From the NCBI GenBank assembly GCA_019188255.1, contig JAETXT010000007.1, positions 248,001 through 312,000 on the forward strand: 64,000 bases of DNA, given 5' to 3'. Below, in pieces: positions 1 to 13,000 of the stretch (its first letter is position 1; every line of letters begins with the position of its first letter). The translations under genes were made by a program, and so were the position numbers. This DNA is from Verticillium longisporum (taxonomy: Eukaryota > Ascomycota > Sordariomycetes > Glomerellales > Plectosphaerellaceae). The notes under the pieces are model-generated. The model had not been told where the DNA came from and made no database searches. It worked only from the letters and a program-made list of their open reading frames with translations.

Positions 1-2981
1 TGCTCTGCATGTTCTGAGACGTAGTCCTTGAAGTATTGGACGGTTTTGGAGAGATTTGCCAGAGCGTACGGTGCAATCTCGTGTCGTCTTGCTTTGCTGG
101 CTGTGTACCATTCGCGATGGACTCTGTCGCCTTCTCGAGGGTGAAATTTGCGTACTTCCAGCCGGATTGGGAACCCGACGGGGCAAATATCCTGCATCAT
201 GTCGATGTGTTGAATCAACGGGCCATCCCAATCATTTACATCAGTCACTCGTGATCCGTCCCAGCGCTGGGTGTAGTTTAAGGAGCCTGCAGGACGGTAC
301 AATATAATGTCGGTGAGTTTGGAGCGCATGCAATGAACGGGCCGGGTTGTCTTCCGCGAAGTTGTATCAACACTGAGACAGGTCATGCAGTCGCCATGAG
401 GATCGTTGGGGTTCTCGACACACTGTCACGGCTGGTCAGTCTTGTATCGTGTGGTATTGGCACCTTGGGTCTGAAAGGTTCTTACTCGTATCCGCTGGGT
501 GCGGCATCGAACACATGCCTTCCGTCTTCGAGTGTCCGCCGTCTGTTTCCGTTTCTCGTCGTCGAAACAACCTCTAGGCTTCTTATCTGCGTGGTTGGCA
601 TCTGGGTCTTCGGCAGCGTCATGATCATTGTCATCATCGTTTGATGGCGCCAAAGCGATCCGGAAATGCATATCTCTATACTCGAGAGGAGCCTCTTCTG
701 GCTTGACCATGTATGGAAACTCATCCACCCAGCTGTCGTTGGTCGCTGGTGGGTTAGCAGGTCCAAAGGTGGGCCCATGCACCGGTACATTGGCGACATG
801 TTCGACGGACGACAGGGACGAGCCGCTCCAGTCCAACGCAGCTGCTTGTTGCTCGCTCCGCCGGATGGAGACGCCATCTCTCAGGCGTGTGCCGTCAAGT
901 GAGATCAGGGTCATGGTGTTGCTAGGAGTTGGATGGGCGAGCTGGTGCTGAGGGTGGCCGTGACTCTCGTCAATAGACAGGCTGTCCGTGATCTGGGAAC
1001 GGAAGATTTGCTGGTCGAGGCCCAGCAGATCAGTCTGGTCTTGTAGGAATTGCGAGAAAGACCACGGCTGCTCACCGCTGGTCGCCAACGCCGCAGGGGG
1101 CACGGCAGGGGATGGACATGGGTAAGCGGGTTGGCAACGTGTCGTCACCAGTCCCAGGGCTGTGGGTGTGGACGAATCGCCGATGATGGAGCTAGAGCCG
1201 GAAGCAAATCGCTGGCCATGTCGAGTCAAAGGCCGAACGTGTTGGAGGGCGTGGGGAGCAGCCGACTCGACAGGCGAGGCCCAAGATGTCGGGTTCTCGA
1301 CGGCCATGGGCCAGTCAGGGCATACAACAGGGCTGGCAGGCAGGCCATGGTAGTGGTAGTGAGAGGCCGGGCGGCTTTGATCCGAGGCCAGGGGCTGGTT
1401 GGCGACAGCGCCAACATGGTCATGGCCGTGATTGTGGTTGTGGCCGAGATGGTGGTTGTGTGCATGGGCGACTGCTCGTCCCTGGTCCTCGTCCTTGGGC
1501 GGCCATGGTTCTTGGGGGCGGCTATGGTTGGGTTGCGGGTGTCGTCCGGGTACGCAAGGGTCGGTCGGACCCAGCGCAGTGGTTGCCGGGATCGCCTGGG
1601 TCGATCCTGCCGTGTAAGCGGAGTTAGAGGCGGGCACCAGGCCAGAGACAGGTGCACTAACAGCGCCCCACTCGGAAGGAGACCGGTGAGCCCGGGGAGG
1701 CCGGTCAGCAGGGAAGGAGCTGACGGGTCGTGATGGAGAGGTGAGGTCGTGGCGTACCACAGCCTGGTGGGCAAGAGCACTGGGCACCCAGTCAGGGCTG
1801 GCTCTGGCGGCGGTGACAAATGGTTGTTCCTGTTGCCGTTGCCAACTGTGCGGAAGATTCGAGACGTTGTACGAGTCGTGCCTGCCGCTGTGATGTGTGT
1901 CGCCAAAGGTTCTGGGCTCGTGCCTGCCTCCATCGGATGGCAAGGAAAATACCAGAGGAGAAGGAGCCATCCCGTGGTGTTGCGTGTGTGGCCAAGATGT
2001 CGCCGGTGATGCGGACACAAACTCAGATCCAGGTGCGCCTGCCGCATGTCCTGAAGGCTCGTGTGCCATCGTCATGGTCGGCTCCTCCTGCCTTGGCTTC
2101 ATGGGCGGATCCGTCTCGCAGTTCGGCGTTGCGCATGCCCATTGCTCCTTGCTCCATGACAATGCCGATTGTGCTGAAGGTGGTGGTGGCGCTCTTCGTG
2201 ATGGTGGCCTCGTTGACAATCCCCCGACCACATCCAGGTTGATCGCCGTCCACTGGCCGTTGGCGGAATGCGAAACGCTGGCGGAAATACCGTTGTTTCC
2301 AGCATGATTTCCGGCCCAATTCCCATTGTTGTTGGGAGCAATGGTCGCAGTCCTTGCAGGTTCGGCATGCGACCATTGTTGTTGGTCGTCCGACCCTATA
2401 GGACACCATCCCTGCTGTGGTTGCAGCCCCACGGTCGCATCGCCTTTGCTCGTCTCACCGGTCGAAAACCGCGCTCGGTGGCTGGATTGCTGCGGCTGCT
2501 GCTGCTGCTGCTGGGCTGGAAACCAACTTTTTGCGTCTGCCACGCCAGGCAGAGCAGTCGCTGCTACTGTTGCTGCTGATGCTGCTGCTGTGCCAGTACG
2601 ACGCTTCCTCTTCAGAACGGGCGCCTGTCGCTCAATGCTCGTCAATACATCTGCCCACCAACGCGCGCTGCGCCGCCAGAGATGGGAGTTCAGTGCGCGC
2701 CTTCTGTCGCCCTTCTGCCCATCGATGAACCAACGGGGCTTGCCGTGCAGAAATATAGGGTGTGATCAATATTCCTGCCGGCGTGATCCTTTGTTGTGTC
2801 GACACTCTCGACGTCTGATTTGTGACAGTCTGAATGGGAACGGAGGCAATGCTGCGCTTGCAACACAGGAGGGACCGTCGGCGCGCGATGCGCAGCTGGC
2901 ATCGGGACGGAACGCGAACTAAGAAAACAGCACACACTCACCAGGGTTGCGGGCAGCGCTCCCAAAGGTCTTCCGTTCCAT
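1..2981 (-). CDS. Zn2Cys6 fungal transcription factor, 3' end off the window
   Basis: Likely a nuclear DNA-binding regulator. Three exons are visible on the minus strand: 2981-2942 (inferred first exon, ATG at 2981, donor GTGAGT), 2650-486, and 422 to beyond base 1. The large exon has no ATG near its 5' end, only TTG, so I joined it to the short upstream exon, which keeps frame (phase 1). The second intron (485-423, GTAAGA...CAG) splits the zinc cluster: CVRCRTQRIR lies before it and CVENPND...CMTC after it, giving C-x2-C-x6-C-x10-C-x2-C with Cys at about 726, 729, 736, 747 and 750. The sixth Cys is probably about 766 (x15), a longer loop than usual. About 720 residues precede the cluster; they are low complexity, with polyQ near residue 55 and a His/Asn-rich stretch (HNHNHGHDH). 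In most family members the cluster is N-terminal. Target genes cannot be inferred. The exon 1 assignment is less certain than the rest. Confidence 0.82.
2490..2594. repeat. CAG/CTG trinucleotide tracts in the regulator's N-terminal exon
   Basis: CTG-rich runs on the plus strand read as CAG (polyglutamine) on the coding minus strand at about 2490-2516; a second imperfect GCTGCT tract at 2555-2594 encodes Ala-rich sequence. They are coding microsatellites and may vary in length between strains. Confidence 0.7.
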
Positions 2982-3382
2982 GCCCCTGGTGAAGCGCCCG
3001 ATGGCATCCTCGACCGGCTCCGTCTTTCAGCTGTCGCGAGGGGGGTTGCAACCTGCATCGGGGAATCGTGCAAATCAACTTAGATGGCGACCCTGTTGTG
3101 ACCGGTGACGGCGTACCGACTTGGAAAACTGGACAGCTGGACACGAGCGCCCTGCGCTGATGGCGACCAGACCTGCGACCTGTTGCGCGCGCGAGCATGC
3201 AACTGATTTGCTCAGATGTCGAACGACGACGCGCAAGTTGAGTGCTGATGATGAGACTTGGTGATGGCCCCAAGACGATGACAGATTTGTCCTGCGCTGA
3301 TGCTGACTCCCCCTTCTCTGGCCGCGCCGCCCGCGCACCTTCAGCTTGAGTCGCAAAAAGAGAGAGATGGGGGCGGCGGAGC

Positions 3383-3423
3383 GGGGGGGGGGGGGGGGTG
3401 GGCGCCAGGCCAGGCCAGGCCAG
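3383..3423. repeat. G16 homopolymer followed by (GCCAG)4
   Basis: Sixteen consecutive G (3383-3398) are followed, after a few bases, by four perfect tandem GCCAG units (3404-3423). Such a run is a likely place for length miscalls. Confidence 0.9.
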
Positions 3424-4072
3424 ACCGGGCAACAACCCAGTTGCCTCTTTTCTCTCACACCCCGCTGACGCTGGGCAAATTTCACTGAGCTGCTTACCCT
3501 CAACAGGCTCCCCCCGTTTTCCGCGACTTGAAGTATGGAGCGGCGAAGCACCGTTGTTGACCTTGCGCGTGTTGAATGATCGTTCTGATTGTCACAGATC
3601 TCATTTCCACTTGCAACATTGCCTCTCGATCGTGAGGAACAGTCGCAGGGAGAGAGGAAGGACGACGCTGGTGTCAACTGGCTCTCGAGGCCGGAGCGAA
3701 CGCAGCGAACAGTACTAACCAGGAAGGTGAGGTGAGTCGCACAATAAAAGGCTGCCTTGCCAAGCGGTGAGTTGAAGTCGACTCTGGTAGTGGCAGTCTG
3801 CCCACAGTGTCCTTTTGACCTATTCGACAGCTCAGGGTGCCCAGTCAGCCTGTCGTTTGCACACAAGTATACTCGCTCATCAATTTCACGACCCAGGACC
3901 ATCACAGCGCCTGTTCTCAAGGCTGACATGCAGGCTGCACGTGAGTTGAATCAAAGTCACGTGTAGAATGCTCTCGAGATCGCCAGCTGGTACCCAGCTG
4001 TCACCTGCGAAAGCCCCTGTTCTGGAGTCGGAATGGGCGTCTGTGATGCGTGCCACGAGGGGATATGCTTTC

Positions 4073-4118
4073 ACATGGAGCCTCTGGCGTTTATTACATG
4101 GAGCCTCTGGCGTTTATC
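4073..4118. repeat. 23-bp tandem duplication
   Basis: Two head-to-tail 23-bp copies (4073-4095 and 4096-4118), each starting ACATGGAGCCTCTGG, differ only at the last base. No function is apparent. Confidence 0.9.
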
Positions 4119-5844
4119 ATGTTCCTTTTCATCGCCGAGGGCCCTAGGTCCTCGATCCTAGACCTCGACCTCTTTACGCGTTATCTGTAGCCTTGAGCCA
4201 TCAGCCCTCTTTGCCCTGTCGGGTGCCGCTCGCAGAGCTCACAAGCGCGCTCGCTCGCTGTACGCGTCAGACAAATTTGATGTACTGGTGACCCGAACTG
4301 CCGCAGGATGCAGCGTGGGCTGCCAAGCTTGTCAATGCAGGGGCAGAAGGGGTATCTGACAGACCATATGGATACCATTGAAACTCTAACTATCATCAGT
4401 CCCTCTTGCGGGCTCACCGAGAGGAGTGCATGGTCCCAATCGGCTGCTAGCCCGGCCCTAGTGCTGGCGCACCCGAAACCATGTTTAAGTTTCTTCATAT
4501 ACATGCCCATCCTGCAGGATCAAAGCATCGGCATTGAGAACTCGTTCGAGTCAGTGGTCGGTCCAGGACACGGGAGCCCAAGAGAGCACTGCGATCCTCG
4601 ACCTGGTCTCGGCCGCAAGTTCCTGAATCCCGATTCCCCGTGGGGGGTTTGCACCATGGATGATCTATCGCTCCTAGTCGATAAGTTGGGGAACCGCGCG
4701 AAAGATCATCAGATTCTCTCAACCCGAACTGGAGCCACCACGATCACCCTTGGAGGCGAGAACGCCATCAAGGCCCAACGGCCCCACCTTATACCTCGCG
4801 AGGGGGGTGGGGGGACGTTCCGATCTGGCATCTGCATCCGTAACCACCACTATCAGGTCACTAAATCCGCGAGCCCCTCAGCTACAATGCCGTAAGAGAT
4901 CCGCCATTTCCGCGATGTAGTCACTAAACGATCATGTACCTACAGTACAACCAACCCAACCACAGATGGTGTTAGACAATTGCCGGCCGGACAGATGGCC
5001 AAGAAAGGCCTTCTCATCGTTCCACTACCTACCTTGTCCCATCCTGGTCATATCGCAACAGCCGAAACCATATCGACGACATGTTCGTATCGTCAATCGG
5101 CCTGTCATCCTGATCTGACAACTAACACCTGGACCTGGCCGACTTCAGCCACCCGAAAGTACGCGGGTCCACAAGTCATTGACGACGGACTGGTCCGGAC
5201 AAACGCCCCTGGTAGGAAGCCTAGTGGCGCGCATCCTGTACATGGCTCAGTGACCACAATTACCATGGCACCCTAGTCGCCAGGCCCATCTTCCGAAGCT
5301 CCGTCACGTCACACGTACCCACGATTCTCTTGACGGCCTCGACCTCTGCTCTCTAGCAGCTTAGACTCCGGCCACAACACACGCATATCCCCTCCCGAGC
5401 TAAGCTCCGACGATGGTCGCTCCTGGCAAGGGCCGGGGGTCTTTTCCGCGATCTCGTCGCCATCTTTCGCCGGGGAACACCATCTGCCCATCCGTCCTAT
5501 CCCACTACACCACAATGGGCGAGGAACCCCCTCCTTCACCTCGATTCGCTTGTACCCGGCAAGCTTGATACAACCCTTCTTTCCGCCACTGCAGCGCTAT
5601 AGCTCATCATGGCGTGCGGGAACTATTCGCGGCGAAACAATCGATCCATCGGTGTGCCACGCTCCCCAGGCCCTGAATATCCCAAGTTCTTTAAATAGAG
5701 GGCCCTCAGCATGGATTCCTGCTTCACCCTCCGTTGAGGCCTTAGTGACCTCAATCGCATTCTTGAACTCTGCCTCAGACCAGTGGCAACTCGTGCGCTT
5801 CAAAACCAGTCCCGGGTTATTAGGCTAAGGCCATCGTCATCAAC

Positions 5845-7083
5845 ATGACGATCTCTTCGGCTCTCACTTCCCCCACAAGCGAACGAAAGCCCATTGGAGG
5901 ACCTCTGGCGTGGCACCAGGACAGCTTTTCTGATCCATCGGTCTACACTATTGATCTAGCGAAAGACAGGCTCCATATTGACAACGCTCTTCAGTCACTA
6001 CTCGGTAAGCCCTGTTCAGTCATGAAGGCCGGGGTTGTTTGCTGACCACACATGAGTGAAGACTTAGGTCTCGACCCTGAGGAGATTGACCATACTCGAT
6101 TCCCCTTGCCTCCGAGTGTTGTCGACAAGCTTCAGCGATGTGCGCATACCATTCATGAGGGTGTTGGCTTCTGTGTGCTTCGCGGCGCCACTTCATGCTA
6201 CTCTGTCGAGGATAGTGTGACTGCCTTGTTAGGCATTACATCCTACATAGGCGACCAAAGAGGCCTCCAGAACAAGCAGGGACACATGTTGTCGCACATT
6301 ACCGAATCAAAGGGATGGAAGGTTCCTCGCAAAGAGAGGCATGGAATACACTCAAACGCCTCATTGCCATTTCACACAGACATGGGAACAGACATTCTCG
6401 CTCTTCACGTTCGCGGCTGCTCTGCTGAAGGAGGCATTACATATGTCTCTTCAGCGTCATCGGTCTTCAACGATCTTCTTTCCCGCCCAGGCGCTCTTCA
6501 GACCCTTCTGGAACCCAATTGGCCGATCCAAATTTCCAAAAGACAGGCCCGAACTACCTGCGTGGTCAGATCATTATTAGAACCAGAATGGCCTGCAGCT
6601 CCCTGTCGATACATCCAGGCGCCTCTCTTAACGTTCCATCAGGGACGCCTACTGGTCAGTGTTGACCCAGCTCGGCTAGGACCCCAGTCCTCGCCCCGTG
6701 GCTCAGATACGGCGCCGGTCCCAGATCTGAGCTTTGATCAGAGGGTAGCACTCGAGGCCTTGAAAGCAGCGTGTCACAGAAATCGAGTCCGCATTGAAGC
6801 TCAGCCTGGAGATATCATCCTCATCAACAACTGGGCGCTCTTGCACAGTCGGGATGCATATTTAGACACTGAATCACACACACGTCACCTTGTCAGACTG
6901 TGGCTGCGGAACTCCAAATTGGGCTGGTCCATCCCTACGAGCATGTCTGTTCCTTGGCAAACAGCCTACGGCGATGACCCAGTTGACCGAATCTTCCCCG
7001 TGGTACCCATGGACGTATACCCTACACTAAAGTATACGGCCGGTTCAGCTGCATTTGTCCTTGAGGATAGTGATGGGGAATGA
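5845..7083 (+). CDS. TauD/TfdA-like Fe(II)/2-oxoglutarate dioxygenase
   Basis: Predicted non-haem iron oxygenase of the TauD/TfdA (clavaminate synthase-like) superfamily, 391 aa. Two exons: 5845-6004 and 6068-7083, with a 63-bp intron (GTAAGC...TTAG) that splits a Gly codon in frame. Iron ligands fit the H-x-D...H pattern: FHTD (His about 156, Asp about 158) and LLHSRDAYLD (His about 313), followed by the 2-oxoglutarate-binding Arg in RHLVRLWLRN (about 330). The N-terminal part has the GPLAW motif usual in fungal members. No signal peptide, so it is presumably cytosolic. The substrate is unknown: no taurine or secondary-metabolism genes flank it, and the next 7 kb hold no clear gene. Family assignment is firm, substrate is not. 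Confidence 0.87.
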
Positions 7084-10000
7084 TGGTGCTCCTTCCTTTA
7101 GCTATTCTTCTTCTCTCTCTTTTTGTTGTCTCGCTTTTCAAACTTTTTTTTTCGAACGCAACGACGAGCCTTTTCCCAGTATACCAACAGGAACAACATG
7201 ATTAGCTTAGTAGGATGCACATACGGCCGAGGACGCTGGAGAAATCCAGTTGCGCTGATAAGTAGTTTTGTGGAAATGTACCTTCTTGCAATTGGCGCAT
7301 TGCTGCACATAGAAATGATGTTAGACCCTTGGGCTCCGTCTGAGCAGATGGAATGATCTCGCCACATGCCATTTCGGGCGCCTGTCTGCATCTATATCCA
7401 GACCATGACAGGCGGGACGGCCCTCCCTTCAGGCAGCTTTAGGGCCTGTCATACCCGAGATCTGACAGATACAATGAAGCCAGATACTACCGCCAAGTAC
7501 ATATGGCAGGCTCGGAGACGGCACCCGTAATTGTGCCAAGGTTGTCATGTTCCACGAAGCCCTGCCTGGAAGGTCTCTCAACCATGACCATCAATTAACA
7601 TCAAAGAAAAATGAGCCCGCCTCAAGCCATAGAAATAGATTTTCGGATCTTTACTCACAACTGACTGCCGACAATGAGCTCAGAGTACTCACCGATTGGT
7701 GGGCTTTCCAGAGAAGGGGTGTGGACTGTGGGCGACGTGATGATGTGCATCCCCTGCCTGCTGAAGAAACCCACCCCCTCCACTTCTCCCCTCCATACAT
7801 TCACTCCAGCTACTTGCGTCAAGCTCCTGCAGGCGAGCTCTGACCTTGCAGACTTGACATATGCGCGGAGGGGGCGGGGGTTTCTCAGTGTGACAGCCTA
7901 TGAGAACGAGTCTGTTCACCCGGCTGCCGGCGGACTTGTCAACGTTTGGTAGCGCCTTGTGGGCACTCATACCCTAGGGAGACCGGTGAAACTCCCTGTT
8001 GTCTCTGAGAGAGGCGCGCGATTGGAGGCGCCTGGCAACATCTCCCTGAGAAAGCTACCAAGTCTTTTCCCATGCCTCCGTATTGTGATTGGACCTTGCA
8101 GAGGGTGGACAGGACTGACTGCCGGACTCCTGTCCACTTCGCGTGATCGCTAATGAGTCGTCTGATGGGACCCGGGCGTCATGAAGGGACATAATGGTAC
8201 ATGTATGTACCAGACAAAGCTGTGGTGCGACGCCATAACCCGACGGGGATATTGTGTGGTAGGAGTGGAGGGCAGCTCCAGCTGGCCCGCCCGGGGCGAT
8301 GAACCCCTCCCTTTCCAGGGGTGGCTTTGCTCTTCACTGGGCTGCAGAGGGTCATCTCGCCTGATGGTGTTGTCGGCTGACTCCCCCGACGCTGGGTTGT
8401 GCTTTCTTCTTGGACCCTCTCCGGCTTGGCCTCCGATCGTCTTCGTGTCGTGTCGATATGGAGAGGGTTCCGAGAGGCAGGGCATCGTCATCATAATTCT
8501 CGGCTCTGGCGTTCAACTAGCTCACACTTCGGTGTGAGTCTTCCATCCGGGCTGTGACCTAACGCGGTCGATGAAACCTGTCTGGGAGCTCCAGGCGAGA
8601 CTGAAGCTTGGCTTGCATTGTCGGTCAAGAGCATCACCAACGGCAGGCGCACGGTGGTATGGTTTGATCTAATCCCCATTCGTTATGACAGACATGGGGG
8701 GTTGCGAGAGCGGCCGCGGAACAGAGCGGCGTGGTACAAGGTCCAAACGCTTGACTACAAACGGGAAAAGGAAGGGATGGTTGGATGAGCGTTCTGATCC
8801 CAGGAGTACTAGAAGAGGATACAATGCATTCACCTATAGCACTCGGGACATGAGATCTCAGGTACTGTCATGATCGCCAGGTGTTCATTCATTCATATTG
8901 AGCGTTGTCACTGAGTTCTTTTGTTTCGCTACGGGGAGATGGTTGCATTGTGACTCGAGCTGCATCTCCATGTCTCGCTACTCATGTGGGTAGAGCAGCA
9001 AGTTCGACCACATCAGCTGAAGCAATCATGGTCGGTGGCAAGCCGAGGCCTGAGCACTTGTCCAAAGGTTCCCATTACGCGTCATGATGCTGCGATGCCA
9101 CGTCTCCCTTGATGGCTGGACGGGCGCTCCATGTTGCGTGCTTTGATTGTTGTCATTTCATTCAACCTCCTCATCGTGTGAGTCCTACATCGATGACCAA
9201 CTGCTGTTCGTCTGTGAGATCTTCTGTTATCAGTGATAGCCCCCACGAGACCATCACGAGCTTGTCTGATGGTTCTGCAATTTCAAATGATTTTAGCTAT
9301 TCCGGCCTCCCATTGGCGCCAACCTCGGACCTTCAGACGCCTCCGAGCGCCAGACCACGCGATGAGGCGCACGGAAAGGGGGTGCTTTTGTCTTGCGTAG
9401 GGGCTCAACTCAAGGATGAGGTGTTTTGACTGCTGATCTGCATCTGCACGGCCAGTGTTGAGCTGCCACGTCTGGAAAAGTGTTCGCTTCACGTGGGCTC
9501 TCTCGCCCTTTCGAGCTTGACAGGTCCTGGACGCTTCCATCGGCATGTGCCTTCCTATCAGAAGAAGGTGAGCTAGACGAGAGCAGCTGCGAGTCATCAG
9601 CATCACTTCTTATTCGAATGGAGCTGCAGCATTGCGTATGAGCGTCAATCAGGTTCGTTCCTCGACGGACGAGTCAGAGCACGACTGTCAGGGGCGAAGA
9701 CTCGAGACAGCCGCGGCTCGGGAGTGCAGTCCGACAGACGCCAACTTTCGGTCCTCGTCGAGTCTGTCTACTTTCAGCTCTGCAGGCCATATGATCGTTT
9801 GCGGAGCAGGAGCGAGAGCGAGGAAGGTCTCCGCTCGCATCTCATCTCAACAGTGGCTCGTGGAAATGAAGCTTCCGCGCCATTGCCTGGGTAGACTAGC
9901 GACCCCCTTTGTTCCCCTCATGAGCTGCTTGAGAATCCACCATGACAACCATAACCTTTTCCTCGTTCCAGGCCGGGCTCGTCTCGGGTGAACTCAGGTG

Positions 10001-13000
10001 TCCGCCAAGTCATTATATGACCCGGCGCCTCTCGGGCTTTCTGCGTCGTCGCCATACTCTCTACGGCACAGGCCTGTCGGTATAAAAGATTTGTGGGCAC
10101 GATCGCAGGGAGGCTCGCTGAGCGTGCATACGCCGGTCTGTCACCGTTGACTGAAGTCTCACTCCGACAGATAATCCAATGAGCGAGCCTTCTAAGCGAC
10201 CCAGTAAATTGATGGGAGTCCTCAGGGGTGGAAACATTGGACGTATTGCGTTCCATTCACAGGTACTGGCCAGTCCGCTCAAGTGGGACTATGATGCAAC
10301 GTCAATGTGGTCAAAGAGTTCCAATACTGGCCTGAGAATGTCGCGCAGGCGGGGGAACGAACTTGGCGCCCACCCACCACTTTCCTACCGGCGTGATTGG
10401 AACATGGGTAGGGGGATCATAGGATCCCCGCTGGATTCGCCAGAGGCGCTGTAGGATTCTTCATCTGCCCAAGTACAGAGTACCTCTCACCAACATGGTC
10501 ATATTTGTTCTTGCCGGCGAAATGTGAGACCTGACTGTCATATATACATCCCAGGGCTTGTGGCACGAGTAGAAGTGCGAATTAACAGAATGTCTTTGAT
10601 TGTTTGCGCATGTCTAATTATGACATGATATATAATAAAGTTTGACGTGGATACGGTAAAAAATTGTCTTCTGACAGGCCCTCGAGGCATGCGGCGGCGG
10701 CATAGCTGTCAACTTGAATTCCTCTAATCCATCCCGCCCGTTCTCGGCCCGCCCCACGTGATGTCGCACATGGCTCGCATCTTCCTCCCTTCGAGGATTT
10801 CTTCACCCCCTCTCCCTTGCCGCACAATGACAGCTGAGGTGTGGGTTTGTCGGCGTTAATGAGATGACTTGTGGCGTATTTGTCTGCGGCTGCTGTTTGT
10901 TTGGCAAGCAGCGGTTTTGATAGGCCCAGCCACACGCTTTGGAGCCGAGGTGTAGGGCTGTCTCCGCTGAGCTTTCACTCAAGGCCTCCAGCAGTACGCA
11001 AGACAGAGGGCCAGGGACTACAAAGATCGAGTCGTAGCTCGTGAACATCCGTGGCATGTCCATCGGGCTTATCCTTTGCTAAATCTCTAACCCCAACCAG
11101 CGCTAGTAGATGACGCTCCATTGTGCGTATGCTCAGAGTCACCTTAAGGCCGCCATCTGCGTTGATGCCGCACGTATTCTTACCCTCAAGAAAGCCAGCC
11201 CTAAACTTCCGTTCGGGGTCGTTCCGCAACTGCTGGATCACGGTCCGAATTTGTTACCCCTCGAACTTTGATCAACACTAAGTCGCGTATTGACCCTACC
11301 AGGACTACCTCTCGAGGTACGCAAAAGCCAAACGGATGGCGTCTGTTTAGCCAGCGTGTCGCGCGTTGCATTCGCGGAAGCAAGATACTTTTCATGAGGA
11401 ACAAGTCACCTCTCCCTTTGGGGGTCACAGTTGGCCTGCGGTTTGCTGGATCGACGCATTCATGCTGCACGTCAATTCCTAAGGTACTTGAGCAAGGTGT
11501 GGCCTGTTTGTCAGAAGGCTTTAACTGCCGCAAAATCATGCACCTCCATCGTCATTTAGTAGCCTCTAGGCGTCGTATTTGAGTGCCTCCTCAAGCTGTC
11601 GACTGCGTCCTCTCCATCATCCGCCGATTCGTCAGCATATGCGCCGGCACAGATTGGTGCTGGCCAGTTTCTGTGACACAACCATGCACGAGCCCTGGCG
11701 AGCTGTTGATCCGTGTCGACGAGCTTTTCTATGGTCAAGCTTGACTCCATTCCAATTGACGCGTGTCGGGAGCTGGTGCATTGGCGAAGCGTCATCCTTG
11801 CAGACCAGCGATCAGCTTGACACTTCAATCTGTCATCATGGTGCATGGTATAATTCAAATTCACCAATAGACAGCTTGTGCTACTAGTTTTGTGTGTTTC
11901 AGCCTTGTTGGCTGGAGTCAATAGCAAAATCGTAGGATCAGCGTAGTAGCAGGCTCACATGTGTCCAGATCATTCATGCACGGACGATTATTCAAACCCC
12001 TAAACCCACTTAACCACCTGGCCCGGATCTGTCAGCTTCTGCGTGAAATGACGTGATCAATGGCAAGAACCATGCTGCTGTCAGTCGGGGAGTTGGCCGG
12101 GATAGCCTCCAATTCGAGCCGGTTGTCGACACGATGAACGAACTTCCAGCGAATTCCCTGTGCACAATCTCCAATCCCAATCAGGAAGTCATAGGCGTGC
12201 TATCCGTGGTGCTGTCCAGCCACCTCGGAGCCCACCGGCCGGCCAGCGACCACCAGCTTAGTCGCTCATCAGTACTGGTTCACGACAATCAACCTTGTGA
12301 GATTGGATGAACGACGAGAACAAGGATGACTGTGAGGTGCCATAAAGCAGAACTTGATGTCGGCTGACTATTGATTCTCCCTGGACGACGATGAGTCAGT
12401 CAGGCATGAATTGCTTCCGAAGGACAGATGATAGTGTAAAGCTGCGTAAACAGGCTCGGCATGGTCGGCCCCATTCCGCGTTAATGGATATGGGCGCGTG
12501 CGTATCACGAATGCTGTTCAGCTACTTTCCGCATGGTCTATAAATGGCTCTGTATACGAAATCGACATGCAATGGCATTTGTGGTACCAGTACCAAAAGC
12601 GCATGTTTCATAGCTTAATGGTCTAGTAGGAAGCCGCCTGTTCAGTATTTCAACACTGCAGTAGGGTCGGTTTGACTGCAAAGCCCGTTATTCTCGCCCT
12701 TTGACATTAGCCAACTGCCAACAGTGACAGTTTTCGATATAATGTGTCATCGTTGGAGTGATTGGTATGAGGGATACCGGTTAGCACTGCGGAAGGGGCT
12801 CCTGCATTTATGCGCTCGAACATCGACATGCGACGGGAGAAGTTTAAATTCTACCAGCTGAAGAAACATGTGACAAAGCAGCCACTCTACCTTTAACGAC
12901 GACCTCGAAGACATCCGTCAACGGTGTCGTGAAAGGCATGGAACGGGTCTAGCCCATTCCGCTATGACCGGTAAGGAGCACAAACATTGTCGGATGAACA

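Larger units (their letters stand above)
2982..5844. other. Intergenic region between the divergent regulator and dioxygenase genes
   Basis: No gene is supported here. The region holds the putative upstream sequence of the regulator (-), a 16-base G run at 3383-3398, four tandem GCCAG units at 3404-3423 and a 23-bp tandem duplication at 4073-4118. A TATA-like TTTAAATAG lies about 150 bp before the dioxygenase start. Open frames (for example 3929-3075 minus and 4308-4895 plus) show no recognisable domain. Confidence 0.6.

Noticed and set aside
28..48. Near-match TGAAGTATTGGACGGTTTTG to 18652-18671
   Set aside because: About two mismatches over 21 bases; a match of this length is expected by chance when a 64-kb window is compared with itself.
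1050..2242. Plus-strand open frames opposite the zinc-cluster regulator
   Set aside because: The minus strand carries the zinc cluster and glutamine tracts in a continuous frame; plus-strand frames show no motifs.
3075..3929. 284-residue minus-strand open frame upstream of the regulator
   Set aside because: Crosses a G16 run and GCCAG repeats, contains no recognisable motif, and lies in the probable promoter/leader.
4308..4895. 195-residue plus-strand open frame
   Set aside because: No domain, no splice partners and no similarity I recognise; likely chance.
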